A stretch of DNA of 64,000 nt from Patiriisocius_A hiemis (GTDB taxonomy: Bacteria > Bacteroidota > Bacteroidia > Flavobacteriales > Flavobacteriaceae), in contig NZ_JAVRHZ010000002.1 in assembly GCF_031846325.1 (NCBI RefSeq), positions 518,251 to 582,250 of the forward strand, given 5' to 3'. This document shows positions 18,006-26,585 of the stretch, one piece after another. The translations under genes were made by a program, and so were the position numbers. Each line of letters begins with the position of its first letter. Position 1 is the stretch's first letter. The notes below the pieces were generated by a model. The model saw only the letters and a list, made by a program, of their open reading frames with translations, had not been told where the DNA came from and ran no database searches.

Positions 18006-19432
18006 TGCCGAACAAAAAAAGAACCAAAATAGTAGCTACTTTAGGACCTTCTACCTCAGATCCTGACATTATAAAAAAGATGATTTTAGAAGGCGCCGAT
18101 GTATTTCGTGTTAACTTTTCACATGCAAACTATGAAGGTGTAAAAAAGAATATAAAAATGATTCGAGAGATTAGTGACGCTCTTGACACTTCTACTGCAA
18201 TTTTAGCAGACTTACAAGGACCAAAACTACGCGTTGGATTAATGAAAGAAGAGGTAGTTGTAGAGCCGGGAGATACTATCCTGTTTTGTACAGGAAAGGA
18301 GTTTGAAGGCACCAGTAAAAGGGTCTATATGAACTACGATAACTTTCCTAAAGATGTAAAAGCAGGAGAGCGTGTATTATTAGATGACGGAAAACTTATT
18401 TTTGAAATTATTGCCACCAATGGAAAAGATGAGGTTGAAACAAAAGTAATACAAGGAGGACCTTTACGCTCAAGAAAAGGAGTAAACCTTCCTAATACTA
18501 ATATTTCTTTACCAGCACTTACCATAAAAGATAAAGAAGATGCGGTATTTGCAATTTCACAAGAGGTAGATTGGATTGCCTTATCTTTTGTGCGTCATGC
18601 TGAGGATTTAAAAGAACTACAAGCATTAATTGAAGCACATAGTGAATACAAAATTCCAATCATCGCTAAAATTGAAAAACCAGAAGCAGTAAAAAACATA
18701 GATAAAATAGTTGCGTATTGTGATGGATTAATGGTAGCTCGTGGTGACCTTGGTGTTGAAATCCCTGCGGCAGAGGTACCGCTTATTCAAAAAGAACTTG
18801 TACTTACAGCAAAAAAAGCAAGAATACCTGTAATCATTGCTACTCAAATGATGGAGACTATGATTACTTCGCTAACGCCAACTAGAGCAGAAGTTAATGA
18901 TGTGGCTAACTCTGTAATGGATGGAGCAGATGCTGTGATGCTAAGTGGTGAAACTTCAGTAGGGAAGTACCCGGTTGAGGTGATTAGAACAATGGCAAAC
19001 ATTTGTATAAACGTAGAAAATTCACCGCTAATAAATGTTCCTCAAGAACCACCTCACGTACGCACCAATAGATACATTACAAAATCTATTTGTTATCATG
19101 CAGCAAACATGGCAAATGAGATAGAAGCAAGGGCGATATGTACGTTAACTAATAGCGGGTATACGGCATTTCAAATTTCGGCTTGGAGACCAGACGCCCA
19201 TATTTTAGTATATACTTCAAACAAGAGAATCCTATCTAGATTAAATCTTTTATGGGGTGTAAAATCTTTTTACTATGACAAATTTGTAAGCACCGATGAA
19301 ACGGTTGAAGACGTAAACCGCATTGCCTGTAAAAGTGGTTTTGTAAAAAAAGGGGATTATTTAATTAATCTTGCTGCGATGCCTATTGTTGATAAAGGTA
19401 TGGTGAATACATTACGAGTAAGTCAGGTATAA
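18005..19432 (+). CDS. pyk: Pyruvate kinase
   Basis: The 475-residue glycolytic enzyme makes pyruvate and ATP from phosphoenolpyruvate and ADP. Visible motifs are TKIVATLGPSTSDP at the N-terminus, the active-site region IPIIAKIEKPEAV (with the catalytic Lys), MVARGDLGVEIP and the MDGADAVMLSGETSVGKYP signature. Domain order is normal, with a C-terminal allosteric domain. The start overlaps the IPExxxVDY stop. No intrinsic terminator is seen right after the stop other than the palindromic element at 19464-19537. Confidence 0.97.
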   Translation: MPNKKRTKIVATLGPSTSDPDIIKKMILEGADVFRVNFSHANYEGVKKNIKMIREISDALDTSTAILADLQGPKLRVGLMKEEVVVEPGDTILFCTGKEFEGTSKRVYMNYDNFPKDVKAGERVLLDDGKLIFEIIATNGKDEVETKVIQGGPLRSRKGVNLPNTNISLPALTIKDKEDAVFAISQEVDWIALSFVRHAEDLKELQALIEAHSEYKIPIIAKIEKPEAVKNIDKIVAYCDGLMVARGDLGVEIPAAEVPLIQKELVLTAKKARIPVIIATQMMETMITSLTPTRAEVNDVANSVMDGADAVMLSGETSVGKYPVEVIRTMANICINVENSPLINVPQEPPHVRTNRYITKSICYHAANMANEIEARAICTLTNSGYTAFQISAWRPDAHILVYTSNKRILSRLNLLWGVKSFYYDKFVSTDETVEDVNRIACKSGFVKKGDYLINLAAMPIVDKGMVNTLRVSQV

Positions 19433-19463
19433 AAAAGGATGTCTAGACAATAATGGCTATAAC

Positions 19464-19537
19464 TATGTCATCTTGAGCCTATCGAAAGATAATTGAAAAC
19501 CAACTATTTAAAACTTCGACAAGCTCAAGATGACATA
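19464..19537. repeat. REP-like palindromic element between pyk and an SH3 lipoprotein gene
   Basis: Perfect 15-bp arms TATGTCATCTTGAGC (19464-19478) and GCTCAAGATGACATA (19523-19537) are extended inward by partly complementary CTATCGAAAG and CTTCGACAA. The TCATCTTGAGC...GTCGAAG pattern resembles short palindromic intergenic repeats common in Bacteroidota genomes. Outer AAAAAAGGA (19431-19439) and TCCTTTTTT (19558-19566) are also complementary, so the whole unit could fold and end transcription from both sides. Confidence 0.7.
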
Positions 19538-19577
19538 CTAAAGCAATTTGCACCGCTTCCTTTTTTAAATTTAATTC

Positions 19578-20348
19578 TTATTCCACAATCTCAGTACGTT
19601 CTAATTTTATATTATCTCCATCTTGAGTGATGGTTACGGTATAACCAAAACCTTCAGAGGCATGACTGTATTCAATTTTTTGAAGTTCTTTATCCTTTCT
19701 TTCAATGTCTAATTCACTTTTCCATACACGAGAAGAAGGCTTTGGGTTTTTAATTTTCTGTATCGTTTTTCCTTTATGTGATGGAAAAGTAAACTCTCTA
19801 GGGATTTTAAAAAGTTTTTGCGAAATAAAATAACCTTCATGCCAGGTTGCATTGGGAAGTATTAAAGTTTCAGTATTGCTTGGTTTACTGGCCGTTCCAC
19901 CTGTAGTTTCGGTAAAAATTACTTTTGGGAATTGCCCTTTTAAATCTTCGGCATAAATCGCAGGTTTTATATCTTCTTCAGGAGGAAAAAAACGAGACAA
20001 ATAGCCATTAAAAGCATATCCTTTTTTGTGATTGTAAGATACTTCATGCATTCCTCCCTTAATACCACCCACAGTCATTGTTGGTTTCTCTTCAGCAGTT
20101 ATCACTTGTACCTTAGTGCCGTAAGGCATAATGGCTAACTTTTCACTAGAAAGATTGTTGTATTCGCGTAAACTTAAACCTGTAGCTGCAGTAACATAGA
20201 GATAGGTTTCGTTTGGAGTGTTTATAGCCGTTTCTGCAATGGCTAGGTCTTTAACTTCTGGAGTTGTTTGAGGGTCTTGTGACGTTTCTTTGCAAGAAAC
20301 AAATGCAACACTTGCTGCAAGTAAACTTAGAAAAACTACTTTTTTCAT
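19578..20348 (-). CDS. SH3-domain lipoprotein
   Basis: The 256-residue protein begins with a lipoprotein signal peptide (lipobox VSC, Cys20). Residues about 50-120 (TGLSLREYN, MPYGTKVQVI, GYAFNGYLSRFF) look like a bacterial SH3 domain, which often binds cell wall. The remainder is not recognised. It is probably anchored in the outer or inner membrane facing the periplasm. It follows dinB after 51 bases in the same direction. Confidence 0.7.
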   Translation of the reverse strand: MKKVVFLSLLAASVAFVSCKETSQDPQTTPEVKDLAIAETAINTPNETYLYVTAATGLSLREYNNLSSEKLAIMPYGTKVQVITAEEKPTMTVGGIKGGMHEVSYNHKKGYAFNGYLSRFFPPEEDIKPAIYAEDLKGQFPKVIFTETTGGTASKPSNTETLILPNATWHEGYFISQKLFKIPREFTFPSHKGKTIQKIKNPKPSSRVWKSELDIERKDKELQKIEYSHASEGFGYTVTITQDGDNIKLERTEIVE

Positions 20349-20399
20349 AACGTATTGATTTTAGTTAATAAAATGATTCAAAGTAGTTTGCTTACATAG

Positions 20400-21506
20400 T
20401 TAAAAATCTAGCTTTAATTGAACGTCTATTGAGGTGTCTTCTTTGGGCTTAGGCCTTTTTTTATCCTCGTTGTTGAGGTTTGATAAACTAATTCCCAACA
20501 AGCGTACCGAGTTTTTCATTTTCTCCTGAAATAACAAATCTTTAACGTTATCAAGGATTAATTCTTTACTTGATATATATAGTGGGAGTGTTTTGCTTCT
20601 AGTTTTTAACGTAAAATCGCTGTATTTAATTTTAAGTGTAATTGTTTTTCCTGCAACTTTACTTTTTTTGAGTCTTTTTTCTACTTCAGTTGCAATATCT
20701 TCTAAGCGTTCCAGCATAAACAACTCACTAGAAATGTTTTTACTAAAAGTTCGTTCTGCAGCGAGTGATTTTCTAGTTCGTTCTGGCTTTACTTTACTAG
20801 TATGTATTCCTCTAACAATACTGTAATAATAACTTCCACTCTTGCCAAAGTTTTCTTGAAGGTACTCAAAAGATTTACTTTTTAAATCTTTGCCGGTGTA
20901 AATACCATGACGGTACATTTTTTCTTTCATCACTTTACCAACTCCATAAAACTTTTTAATATCAAGTGACTCTAAAAAATCTAGTACCTCTTCTGGAGGG
21001 ACTGTTTTTTGCCCGTTAGGCTTATTAATATCACTAGCAACTTTGGCGATAAATTTATTAATGCTAATCCCAGCAGAAGCATTAAGCCCTGTTTTTTCTT
21101 TTATTTTCTCACGAATTTCTTTTGCTATAAGAGTAGCGCTTGGATTTCCTTTTTTATTTTCAGTTACGTCTAGATACGCTTCATCAAGAGAGAGTGGCTC
21201 TACAAGATCTGTATATTCAAAAAACACCTTTCTAATGATGGCCGAAACTTCTTTATAACGTTCAAAATTTGTTCTAACAAAAATAAGCTCAGGGCATAAC
21301 TTTCTAGCTAATACACCGCTCATAGCAGAGCGAACACCATATTTACGCGCTTCATAACTAGCAGCGCTTACAACACCTCGAGCCGAACTTCCACCAACAG
21401 CAATGGGCTTGCCTCGTAAGTCAGGATTGTCCAATTGCTCTACTGAGGCATAAAAGGCATCCATGTCCACGTGTATTATTTTACGAATAGGAAGCACAGT
21501 TTCCAT
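20400..21506 (-). CDS. dinB: DNA polymerase IV (Y family)
   Basis: The 368-residue translesion polymerase has the catalytic acidic residues in HVDMDAFYASVEQ (Asp14) and SLDEAYLDVT, a helix-hairpin-helix-like KKFYGVGKVM segment, and a little-finger domain. It ends in QLKLDF, which matches a beta-clamp-binding hexapeptide (QLxLxF), so clamp recruitment is expected. It is divergent from the VOC gene with only 49 bases between the starts. No clear LexA-type box is visible there. Confidence 0.95.
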   Translation of the reverse strand: METVLPIRKIIHVDMDAFYASVEQLDNPDLRGKPIAVGGSSARGVVSAASYEARKYGVRSAMSGVLARKLCPELIFVRTNFERYKEVSAIIRKVFFEYTDLVEPLSLDEAYLDVTENKKGNPSATLIAKEIREKIKEKTGLNASAGISINKFIAKVASDINKPNGQKTVPPEEVLDFLESLDIKKFYGVGKVMKEKMYRHGIYTGKDLKSKSFEYLQENFGKSGSYYYSIVRGIHTSKVKPERTRKSLAAERTFSKNISSELFMLERLEDIATEVEKRLKKSKVAGKTITLKIKYSDFTLKTRSKTLPLYISSKELILDNVKDLLFQEKMKNSVRLLGISLSNLNNEDKKRPKPKEDTSIDVQLKLDF

Positions 21507-21555
21507 AGATTAAAAATACTACCTAAAATATAATTTCTGTCTATCTTTAACTATT

Positions 21556-21933
21556 ATGAATCTCAACCAAGTTACCATACCCTCTAAAGATGTAAAAAAG
21601 GCGATAGGGTTTTACCAAAAATTAGGTTTAGAACTTATTGTACACACGCACGATCACTACGCCAGATTTTTATGCCCAACAGGAGACGCTACATTCTCTA
21701 TACATTACAGAGAACAATTAAATACTGAAGGTGGAGCTATTATTTACTTTGAAGTTCCAGATGTTGCTAAAAAAGTAAAACAATTAAAAGAAAAAGGTAT
21801 TACATTTATGACTGAAACTACAGCACAATCTTGGGCTTGGACTGAAGCAAAGCTAAAAGACCTTGATGGTAATACACTTATTATTTATCATGCTGGAGAG
21901 AATCGAAAAAATCCGCCGTGGAGAATTCAATAA
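21556..21933 (+). CDS. VOC-family (glyoxalase/bleomycin-resistance fold) protein
   Basis: This 125-residue protein has paired beta-alpha-beta-beta-beta modules, starting NQVTIPSKDVKKAIGFYQKLG and ending AKLKDLDGNTLIIYH. That matches the vicinal oxygen chelate superfamily, with a likely metal-binding Glu in the last strand region. Its substrate cannot be assigned. It heads a compact plus-strand set in which each gene overlaps or abuts the next. Confidence 0.8.
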   Translation: MNLNQVTIPSKDVKKAIGFYQKLGLELIVHTHDHYARFLCPTGDATFSIHYREQLNTEGGAIIYFEVPDVAKKVKQLKEKGITFMTETTAQSWAWTEAKLKDLDGNTLIIYHAGENRKNPPWRIQ

Positions 21934-22580
21934 ATAAAACAGCAATACTTTTAGGAGCTACAGGTTTAACAGGAGGAATACTATTAAATTTTTTACTGAA
22001 AGATAATGCCTATTCAAAAATTAAAATCTTTGGTCGAAGTTCTGTGAATATAAATGATCAAAAAATCGAAGAACATTTAGTAGACTTATTTAAGTTACAA
22101 GATATTGCCGAAGAATTTAAGGGTGATGTTGTTTTTTGTTGCATTGGTACTACAAAAGCAAAAACTCCAGACAAGGACACCTATAAAAAAATTGACTACG
22201 GAATTCCAACTACAGCAGCCCACCTTGCAAAGAGAAATAACATTTCAACTTTTGTTGTAATTTCTTCGTTGGGAGCGAATGCAAAAAGCAGTAATTTTTA
22301 TAGTAAGGTAAAAGGCGAAATGGAACGAGAGGTACTTTCAAAAAACATAAAAGACACCTTTATTCTTCAACCTTCATTGATAGGTGGCTCTAGAGACGAA
22401 AAACGAATTGGTGAGCGTCTAGCTCAAATAACCATGAAAATAGTTGACTTCTTAATACCAAAGAAGTACAAGATAATTGAACCAGAAACCGTTGCTAAAG
22501 CAATGATTGTTGTTTCAAAAAAAGGATATAATGAGAATATTATACCTTCAGATAAAATAAAGGAAATAGCAAATGCTTGA
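21918..22580 (+). CDS. NAD(P)-binding protein, TIP30/HTATIP2-like short-chain reductase family
   Basis: The 220-residue Rossmann-fold protein has the nucleotide-binding GATGLTGG motif close to the N-terminus, CCIGTTKAK, VVISSLGANAKSSNFYSKVKGEME (Tyr-x3-Lys-like) and LQPSLIGGSRDEKR, all typical of atypical SDR proteins of the TIP30 type. The start is GTG at 21918, overlapping the VOC gene by 16 bases; no suitable ATG lies upstream of the nucleotide-binding loop. The substrate is unknown. Its 3' end overlaps the CYTH gene by 8 bases. Confidence 0.8.
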   Translation: MENSINKTAILLGATGLTGGILLNFLLKDNAYSKIKIFGRSSVNINDQKIEEHLVDLFKLQDIAEEFKGDVVFCCIGTTKAKTPDKDTYKKIDYGIPTTAAHLAKRNNISTFVVISSLGANAKSSNFYSKVKGEMEREVLSKNIKDTFILQPSLIGGSRDEKRIGERLAQITMKIVDFLIPKKYKIIEPETVAKAMIVVSKKGYNENIIPSDKIKEIANA

Positions 22581-23040
22581 AATAGAACGCAAATTTTTAG
22601 TTAAAAACAAAAGCTTTAAAGCCGAAGCGATTTCAGAAAATCGAATTGTACAAGGCTTTTTAAATTCAGATCCAGAACGTATTGTTCGTATTAGAATTAA
22701 AGGTCAAAAAGGATTTATAACTGTAAAAGGAAAAAGTAATATAAAGGGAACAACTCGCTTTGAATGGGAAAAAGAGATATCAACCACAGAAGCTGAAGCC
22801 TTACTAAAACTATGCGAAAAATGTGTAATTGAAAAAACCCGATATGAAATAAAACAAGGAAGCCATATATTTGAAGTAGACGAATTTTATGGTGATAATG
22901 AAGGTCTAATCATGGCAGAAATAGAGCTCAACCATGAAACCGAAATTTTCACAAAACCTTCTTGGCTTGGAAAAGAAGTGACAGGTGAGGTACGCTATTA
23001 CAACTCACAATTAAGTACAAACCCATATAAAAACTGGTAA
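22573..23040 (+). CDS. CYTH-domain protein (probable tripolyphosphatase)
   Basis: The 155-residue protein starts with the CYTH signature ExExK (EIERKF, residues 3-8) and has the alternating Arg/Lys/Glu strands of a triphosphate tunnel metalloenzyme. Its short single-domain size matches bacterial triphosphatases that hydrolyse inorganic triphosphate; class IV adenylate cyclase activity is the alternative. It is cytoplasmic. It overlaps the upstream TIP30-like gene by 8 bases and is followed after one base by the next ATG, so it is part of an operon. Confidence 0.85.
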   Translation: MLEIERKFLVKNKSFKAEAISENRIVQGFLNSDPERIVRIRIKGQKGFITVKGKSNIKGTTRFEWEKEISTTEAEALLKLCEKCVIEKTRYEIKQGSHIFEVDEFYGDNEGLIMAEIELNHETEIFTKPSWLGKEVTGEVRYYNSQLSTNPYKNW

Positions 23041-23041
23041 A

Positions 23042-23578
23042 ATGAAAATAAATAGAAGTAATCCTTCCCTTGAGAGGGGACTAAGGGGTGTGTTAAGTTT
23101 CTTATTAGTATCAATTATTTTTTTAACTAGCTGCAAACCCGAAATCCATCGTGAATATATTATGGAACCATGTCCTGAGGATGAAAAACAATCTGTTGCT
23201 ACTTTAAAAAAACAATTACAAGAAGATGGATTCCAAACCTTTGATTATGTGGATGAGGAAACAGGAGATACCATTATTATGCAGGAGTACTATATTGCAT
23301 TTTTAAAGCGAGGCCCTAATAGAACTGAGGATAAAAAAGAAGCTGATAGCTTACAAGCATTACATATGGCTCATCTTGGAGCGATGTACGAGAAAGGGTA
23401 TGCAGATATTTCAGGACCTTTTGGAGATGACCAAGATGTAAGAGGAATTACAATTTATAACGTGCCTACATTAAAAATGGCCGATAGTTTGGCAAATATG
23501 GATCCAATGGTCCAAGCAGGATGGTTAGAAATTGAAGTTCGTCCGTGGTGGGCAGGAAAAGGATTTCCACTTCGTTAG
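23042..23578 (+). CDS. YCII-related lipoprotein with atypical N-terminus
   Basis: The 178-residue protein has a hydrophobic segment ending in a lipobox-like LTSC, and a domain (YYIAFLKRGP, HMAHLGAMYEKGY, DVRGITIYNV, ADSLANMDPMVQAG) resembling YCII family proteins. Before the hydrophobic core it carries the unusual stretch NPSLERGLRGVL, encoded by 23061-23090, which looks like an inserted repeat. The ATG is one base after the CYTH stop, and the next in-frame ATG would remove the signal peptide. Its stop overlaps that of the convergent cutC. Function unknown; YCII relatives are thought to be enzymes. Confidence 0.7.
   Translation: MKINRSNPSLERGLRGVLSFLLVSIIFLTSCKPEIHREYIMEPCPEDEKQSVATLKKQLQEDGFQTFDYVDEETGDTIIMQEYYIAFLKRGPNRTEDKKEADSLQALHMAHLGAMYEKGYADISGPFGDDQDVRGITIYNVPTLKMADSLANMDPMVQAGWLEIEVRPWWAGKGFPLR
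23061..23090. repeat. Small G+C-richer repeat-like insertion inside a signal-peptide coding region
   Basis: The segment contains CCCTTGAGAGGGG (a short hairpin, CCCT/AGGG) followed by ACTAAGGGG, and is markedly richer in G and C than its surroundings. It resembles short intergenic repeats of the type CTCCCCTTGAGAGGGG seen in Bacteroidota, but here it is in frame within a gene. Identity as a repeat is inferred from memory and not tested. Confidence 0.4.
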
Positions 23579-24273
23579 GAAGCTACAAGATGTTTAATTT
23601 TTTGTATTTCCTTACTATCTGAAAAACCAGAAATGGCACTATTAAACATAGTATTAGAATCACTTTCTTTTTTAATTGCTGAAAAGTGAGCCATTGTAAA
23701 ACCAGCTTTTTTAAATGAAAGAATATTTTCGCTAGTTATACCTCCACCAGGCATAATTTGTAAACTATCTTTTGTTAGTTCTTGTAATGATTTTAGATAG
23801 GCTATACCATAAACTGCTTTGTTTTTTTGCCCTGACGACAATAGGCGGGTTACTCCCATATCTAAAAGATGATAGATAGTAGTTGCTGGATTTGTACATA
23901 TATCAAAAGCTCTATGAAAGGTAAACTCCATTCCTTTAGAGGCTTCTATTAGTAATTGGGTAGTTTTAATAGCTAACCTTCCCTCTTTAGTGAGTGCACC
24001 ACTCACAATTCCTTCACAGCCCAGGTTTCTACAATACTGAATGTCTTCTAGCATTTGGTCAATTTCTTGTGAAGTGTATACAAAATTTCCCCCTCGCGGT
24101 CTAATTAATACATGGGTAGGTATGGTGAGCTGTTCTTTTACTTTTAAAATGGTAGCATGGTCTGGCGTTACTCCACCGATAGACAATTCTTCACATAACT
24201 CAATACGATTGGCTCCTGCTTTTTGAGCAATTTCAGCACTTGTAAAACTATTAGCACAGACTTCTAATACCAT
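23575..24273 (-). CDS. cutC: CutC family protein
   Basis: This 232-residue TIM-barrel protein begins with the characteristic LEVCANSF motif, followed by GANRIELCEELSIGGVTP and later IMPGGGITSENI. CutC was named for copper homeostasis in E. coli, but a direct copper role is disputed and its reaction is unknown. Here it is the last gene of an operon with a GH20 hexosaminidase (2-base gap), beta-mannosidase and PBP1C, which suggests a sugar-related or cell-envelope role. Its stop overlaps the stop of the convergent lipoprotein gene. Confidence 0.93.
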   Translation of the reverse strand: MVLEVCANSFTSAEIAQKAGANRIELCEELSIGGVTPDHATILKVKEQLTIPTHVLIRPRGGNFVYTSQEIDQMLEDIQYCRNLGCEGIVSGALTKEGRLAIKTTQLLIEASKGMEFTFHRAFDICTNPATTIYHLLDMGVTRLLSSGQKNKAVYGIAYLKSLQELTKDSLQIMPGGGITSENILSFKKAGFTMAHFSAIKKESDSNTMFNSAISGFSDSKEIQKIKHLVAS

Positions 24274-24275
24274 AA

Positions 24276-26579
24276 TTAACGTATCACAATTTCATCAATA
24301 AACGTCCAAGCTGGATTTCCAGATCCTTGCAATCCTTCTGGGATTATACCGTAGTTTGGGATTGTAAGAATAATCTTGTAGGCTTCAGTTAGGTTTTCTT
24401 CAGAAACATCAAACTCAAAAGAAACTTTATCAGAATCAGGATTTATTTCATACTCAATATCAGCTTTAAACTCATTATTTCCTTTTGAAACTAATTTTAT
24501 CTGTCCTTTATAAGGACTATAAATCCATTGTCCATTTGCATTATAAAAACGAGTACTTATTCCACTAACTTTTGTGGGCTCTGGAAATGTAATTACAATT
24601 TCCAAGTCGTCTCCCCAAAAGCCCAACCACTCTTTATCTCCATAACGTGTATTGCTGCCAGAAATACCATTTATTAATGCATCTTTACCACCAGCACTAT
24701 AAGCAGGATGTGGTTCAACATTAAGTTGAATATTTGCTTTAAGCCCTTTATGATAAGTAATGGTATCATTCAAAACCCTGCCAACGGGTTTATTGTCCTT
24801 ATAAACCTGAGCTTTTATGGTGGCATCTTCAATTATTAGAATGGGCGTATCATATACTTTTTCTTCTTGTTTATTTAAGGTGTATCTGATTTCTTTCCCT
24901 TCTGTATGTGTTTTTAATTTATATAGAAGACTATCATTCTTCTTTACAATAGCACTTTCTAAATCATATAAATGATTTGCATAGTTAACATGGAGAACAT
25001 CTAGTCTTTGAATAAAAGACTCTACCCTAGCCAAAAAGTTAGGATAGTCTTTCTCTACATTTTTTGTTGGACCACTCCAAACCACTTCACTCATAGCCAA
25101 TACTCTAGGGAATAGCATATATTCTACTTGGTCTGTTGTAGGCATATACTCTGTCCATATATTTCCTTGTGCCCCAAGAACATGTGTAGCTTCTTCTTTA
25201 GATAATTCATGAGGAATAGGATTAAAGCTATAAACTTTTTTAAGAGGTAAAAAGCCTCCAATAGCTAATGGTTCTTCGTAGCTATCATCTTGGTAGTAGT
25301 CAAAATAGGCATGCGAAGTTGGAGTGAGGATGACATCATTTCCTTGTTTTGCAGCAGTAACAGCACCTTCGGTTCCTCGCCATGACATTACAGTAGCATT
25401 GGGAGCTAACCCTCCTTCCAGAATTTCATCCCAGCCAATTATCTTTTTTCCTTTACTATTTACAAATGTTTCAATCTCTTTAATAAACCAACTCTGTAGT
25501 CCCGCTTCATCTTTTAAGTTATGTTTTTTTATAAGTTGCTGGCAATGTGCACAGTTTTTCCATTGTTTTTTGGGAGCTTCGTCTCCACCAATATGGATGT
25601 ACTCACTTGGAAAAAGCTCCATTGTTTCGGTAAGTACATCTTTAAGAAATGTCATTGTTTTTTGGTTAGGGCAATAAATATTCTCAAATACGCCCCACTT
25701 AGAAGCAACAGGAACTTGGTTACCTGTACATCCTAGTTCCGGATATGCACTTACTGCAGCTTGCGCATGCCCTGGCATTTCTATTTCTGGGATAATAGTA
25801 ATGTTAAGTTGGGCTGCATATGTAACAATTTCTTTAATATCTTCTTGAGTGTAAAAACCACCATAGCGTTCTTTCTTGTAGTGTTGTGGAATATCATTAT
25901 AATGCCCAATTAAGGTACTGTCTCTATAAGCTGCATGTTGAGTTAAACGAGGATGTTTTTTAATCTCTATACGCCAGCCTTGGTCATCGGTTAAGTGCCA
26001 ATGAAAGGTGTTCATTTTTAACATAGAAAGATGGGAGATATATTGTTTTATAAATTCCTTCGGAAAAAAATGACGCGACACATCTAGATGCATGCCGCGG
26101 TATTTAAACTTAGGGGCATCTGTAATTTTAACAACAGGTATTTTAATTGACTTTTTAGGTAGTAAGTTTATTTGCTCTAAATCTGGAGGTAGTAATTGAC
26201 GTAATGATTGTACGGCATAAAAAGCACCGCTAGCATCACTCGAATTTATTTCTATCCCTTCTTTTGAAACAGAAAGGCTATACCCTTCAGAAACAATTAA
26301 AGAGTCTTTTTTAAAGACAATTGTTGAATTTTCTGAAGTTGCTTCTAACTCAATTCCTGCTCCATTACTTAGGAAAGTATTTAAAAAGTTAGTTGCAACT
26401 TCAAACTCTTTTGGAGCAGAAAAAGTTGTTTTTGAGGTTAGTTCAAACACATCATTACCAATTTCCAGCTGTTGAGGTTTAGGAATGATACTTATTTTTG
26501 AAACTTGAATTTCCTTTTCTGAAGTGCAGCTAAGCAAAACAGAAATAAATATTGAAAAAATAATATAGTGCGTTTTCAA
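24276..26579 (-). CDS. GH20 beta-N-acetylhexosaminidase lipoprotein
   Basis: The 767-residue exoenzyme has a lipoprotein signal (LLSC), an N-terminal GH20b-like domain (about 30-150) and a GH20 catalytic barrel with RGMHLDVSRHFF, HWHLTDDQGWRIEIK and HIGGDEAPKKQW, where the Asp-Glu pair near residue 333 is the catalytic pair. C-terminal beta-rich regions probably include a chitobiase-type C-terminal and a carbohydrate-binding domain (GFWGDDLEIVI, VSGISTRFYN). It removes terminal GlcNAc or GalNAc. It lies 6 bases after the beta-mannosidase stop, in a tight operon. Confidence 0.93.
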   Translation of the reverse strand: MKTHYIIFSIFISVLLSCTSEKEIQVSKISIIPKPQQLEIGNDVFELTSKTTFSAPKEFEVATNFLNTFLSNGAGIELEATSENSTIVFKKDSLIVSEGYSLSVSKEGIEINSSDASGAFYAVQSLRQLLPPDLEQINLLPKKSIKIPVVKITDAPKFKYRGMHLDVSRHFFPKEFIKQYISHLSMLKMNTFHWHLTDDQGWRIEIKKHPRLTQHAAYRDSTLIGHYNDIPQHYKKERYGGFYTQEDIKEIVTYAAQLNITIIPEIEMPGHAQAAVSAYPELGCTGNQVPVASKWGVFENIYCPNQKTMTFLKDVLTETMELFPSEYIHIGGDEAPKKQWKNCAHCQQLIKKHNLKDEAGLQSWFIKEIETFVNSKGKKIIGWDEILEGGLAPNATVMSWRGTEGAVTAAKQGNDVILTPTSHAYFDYYQDDSYEEPLAIGGFLPLKKVYSFNPIPHELSKEEATHVLGAQGNIWTEYMPTTDQVEYMLFPRVLAMSEVVWSGPTKNVEKDYPNFLARVESFIQRLDVLHVNYANHLYDLESAIVKKNDSLLYKLKTHTEGKEIRYTLNKQEEKVYDTPILIIEDATIKAQVYKDNKPVGRVLNDTITYHKGLKANIQLNVEPHPAYSAGGKDALINGISGSNTRYGDKEWLGFWGDDLEIVITFPEPTKVSGISTRFYNANGQWIYSPYKGQIKLVSKGNNEFKADIEYEINPDSDKVSFEFDVSEENLTEAYKIILTIPNYGIIPEGLQGSGNPAWTFIDEIVIR

Positions 26580-26585
26580 AAGAGT

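Noticed and set aside
25324..25736. Plus-strand frames opposite the GH20 hexosaminidase
   Set aside because: They cover the catalytic region of the clear minus-strand gene and show no domain features.
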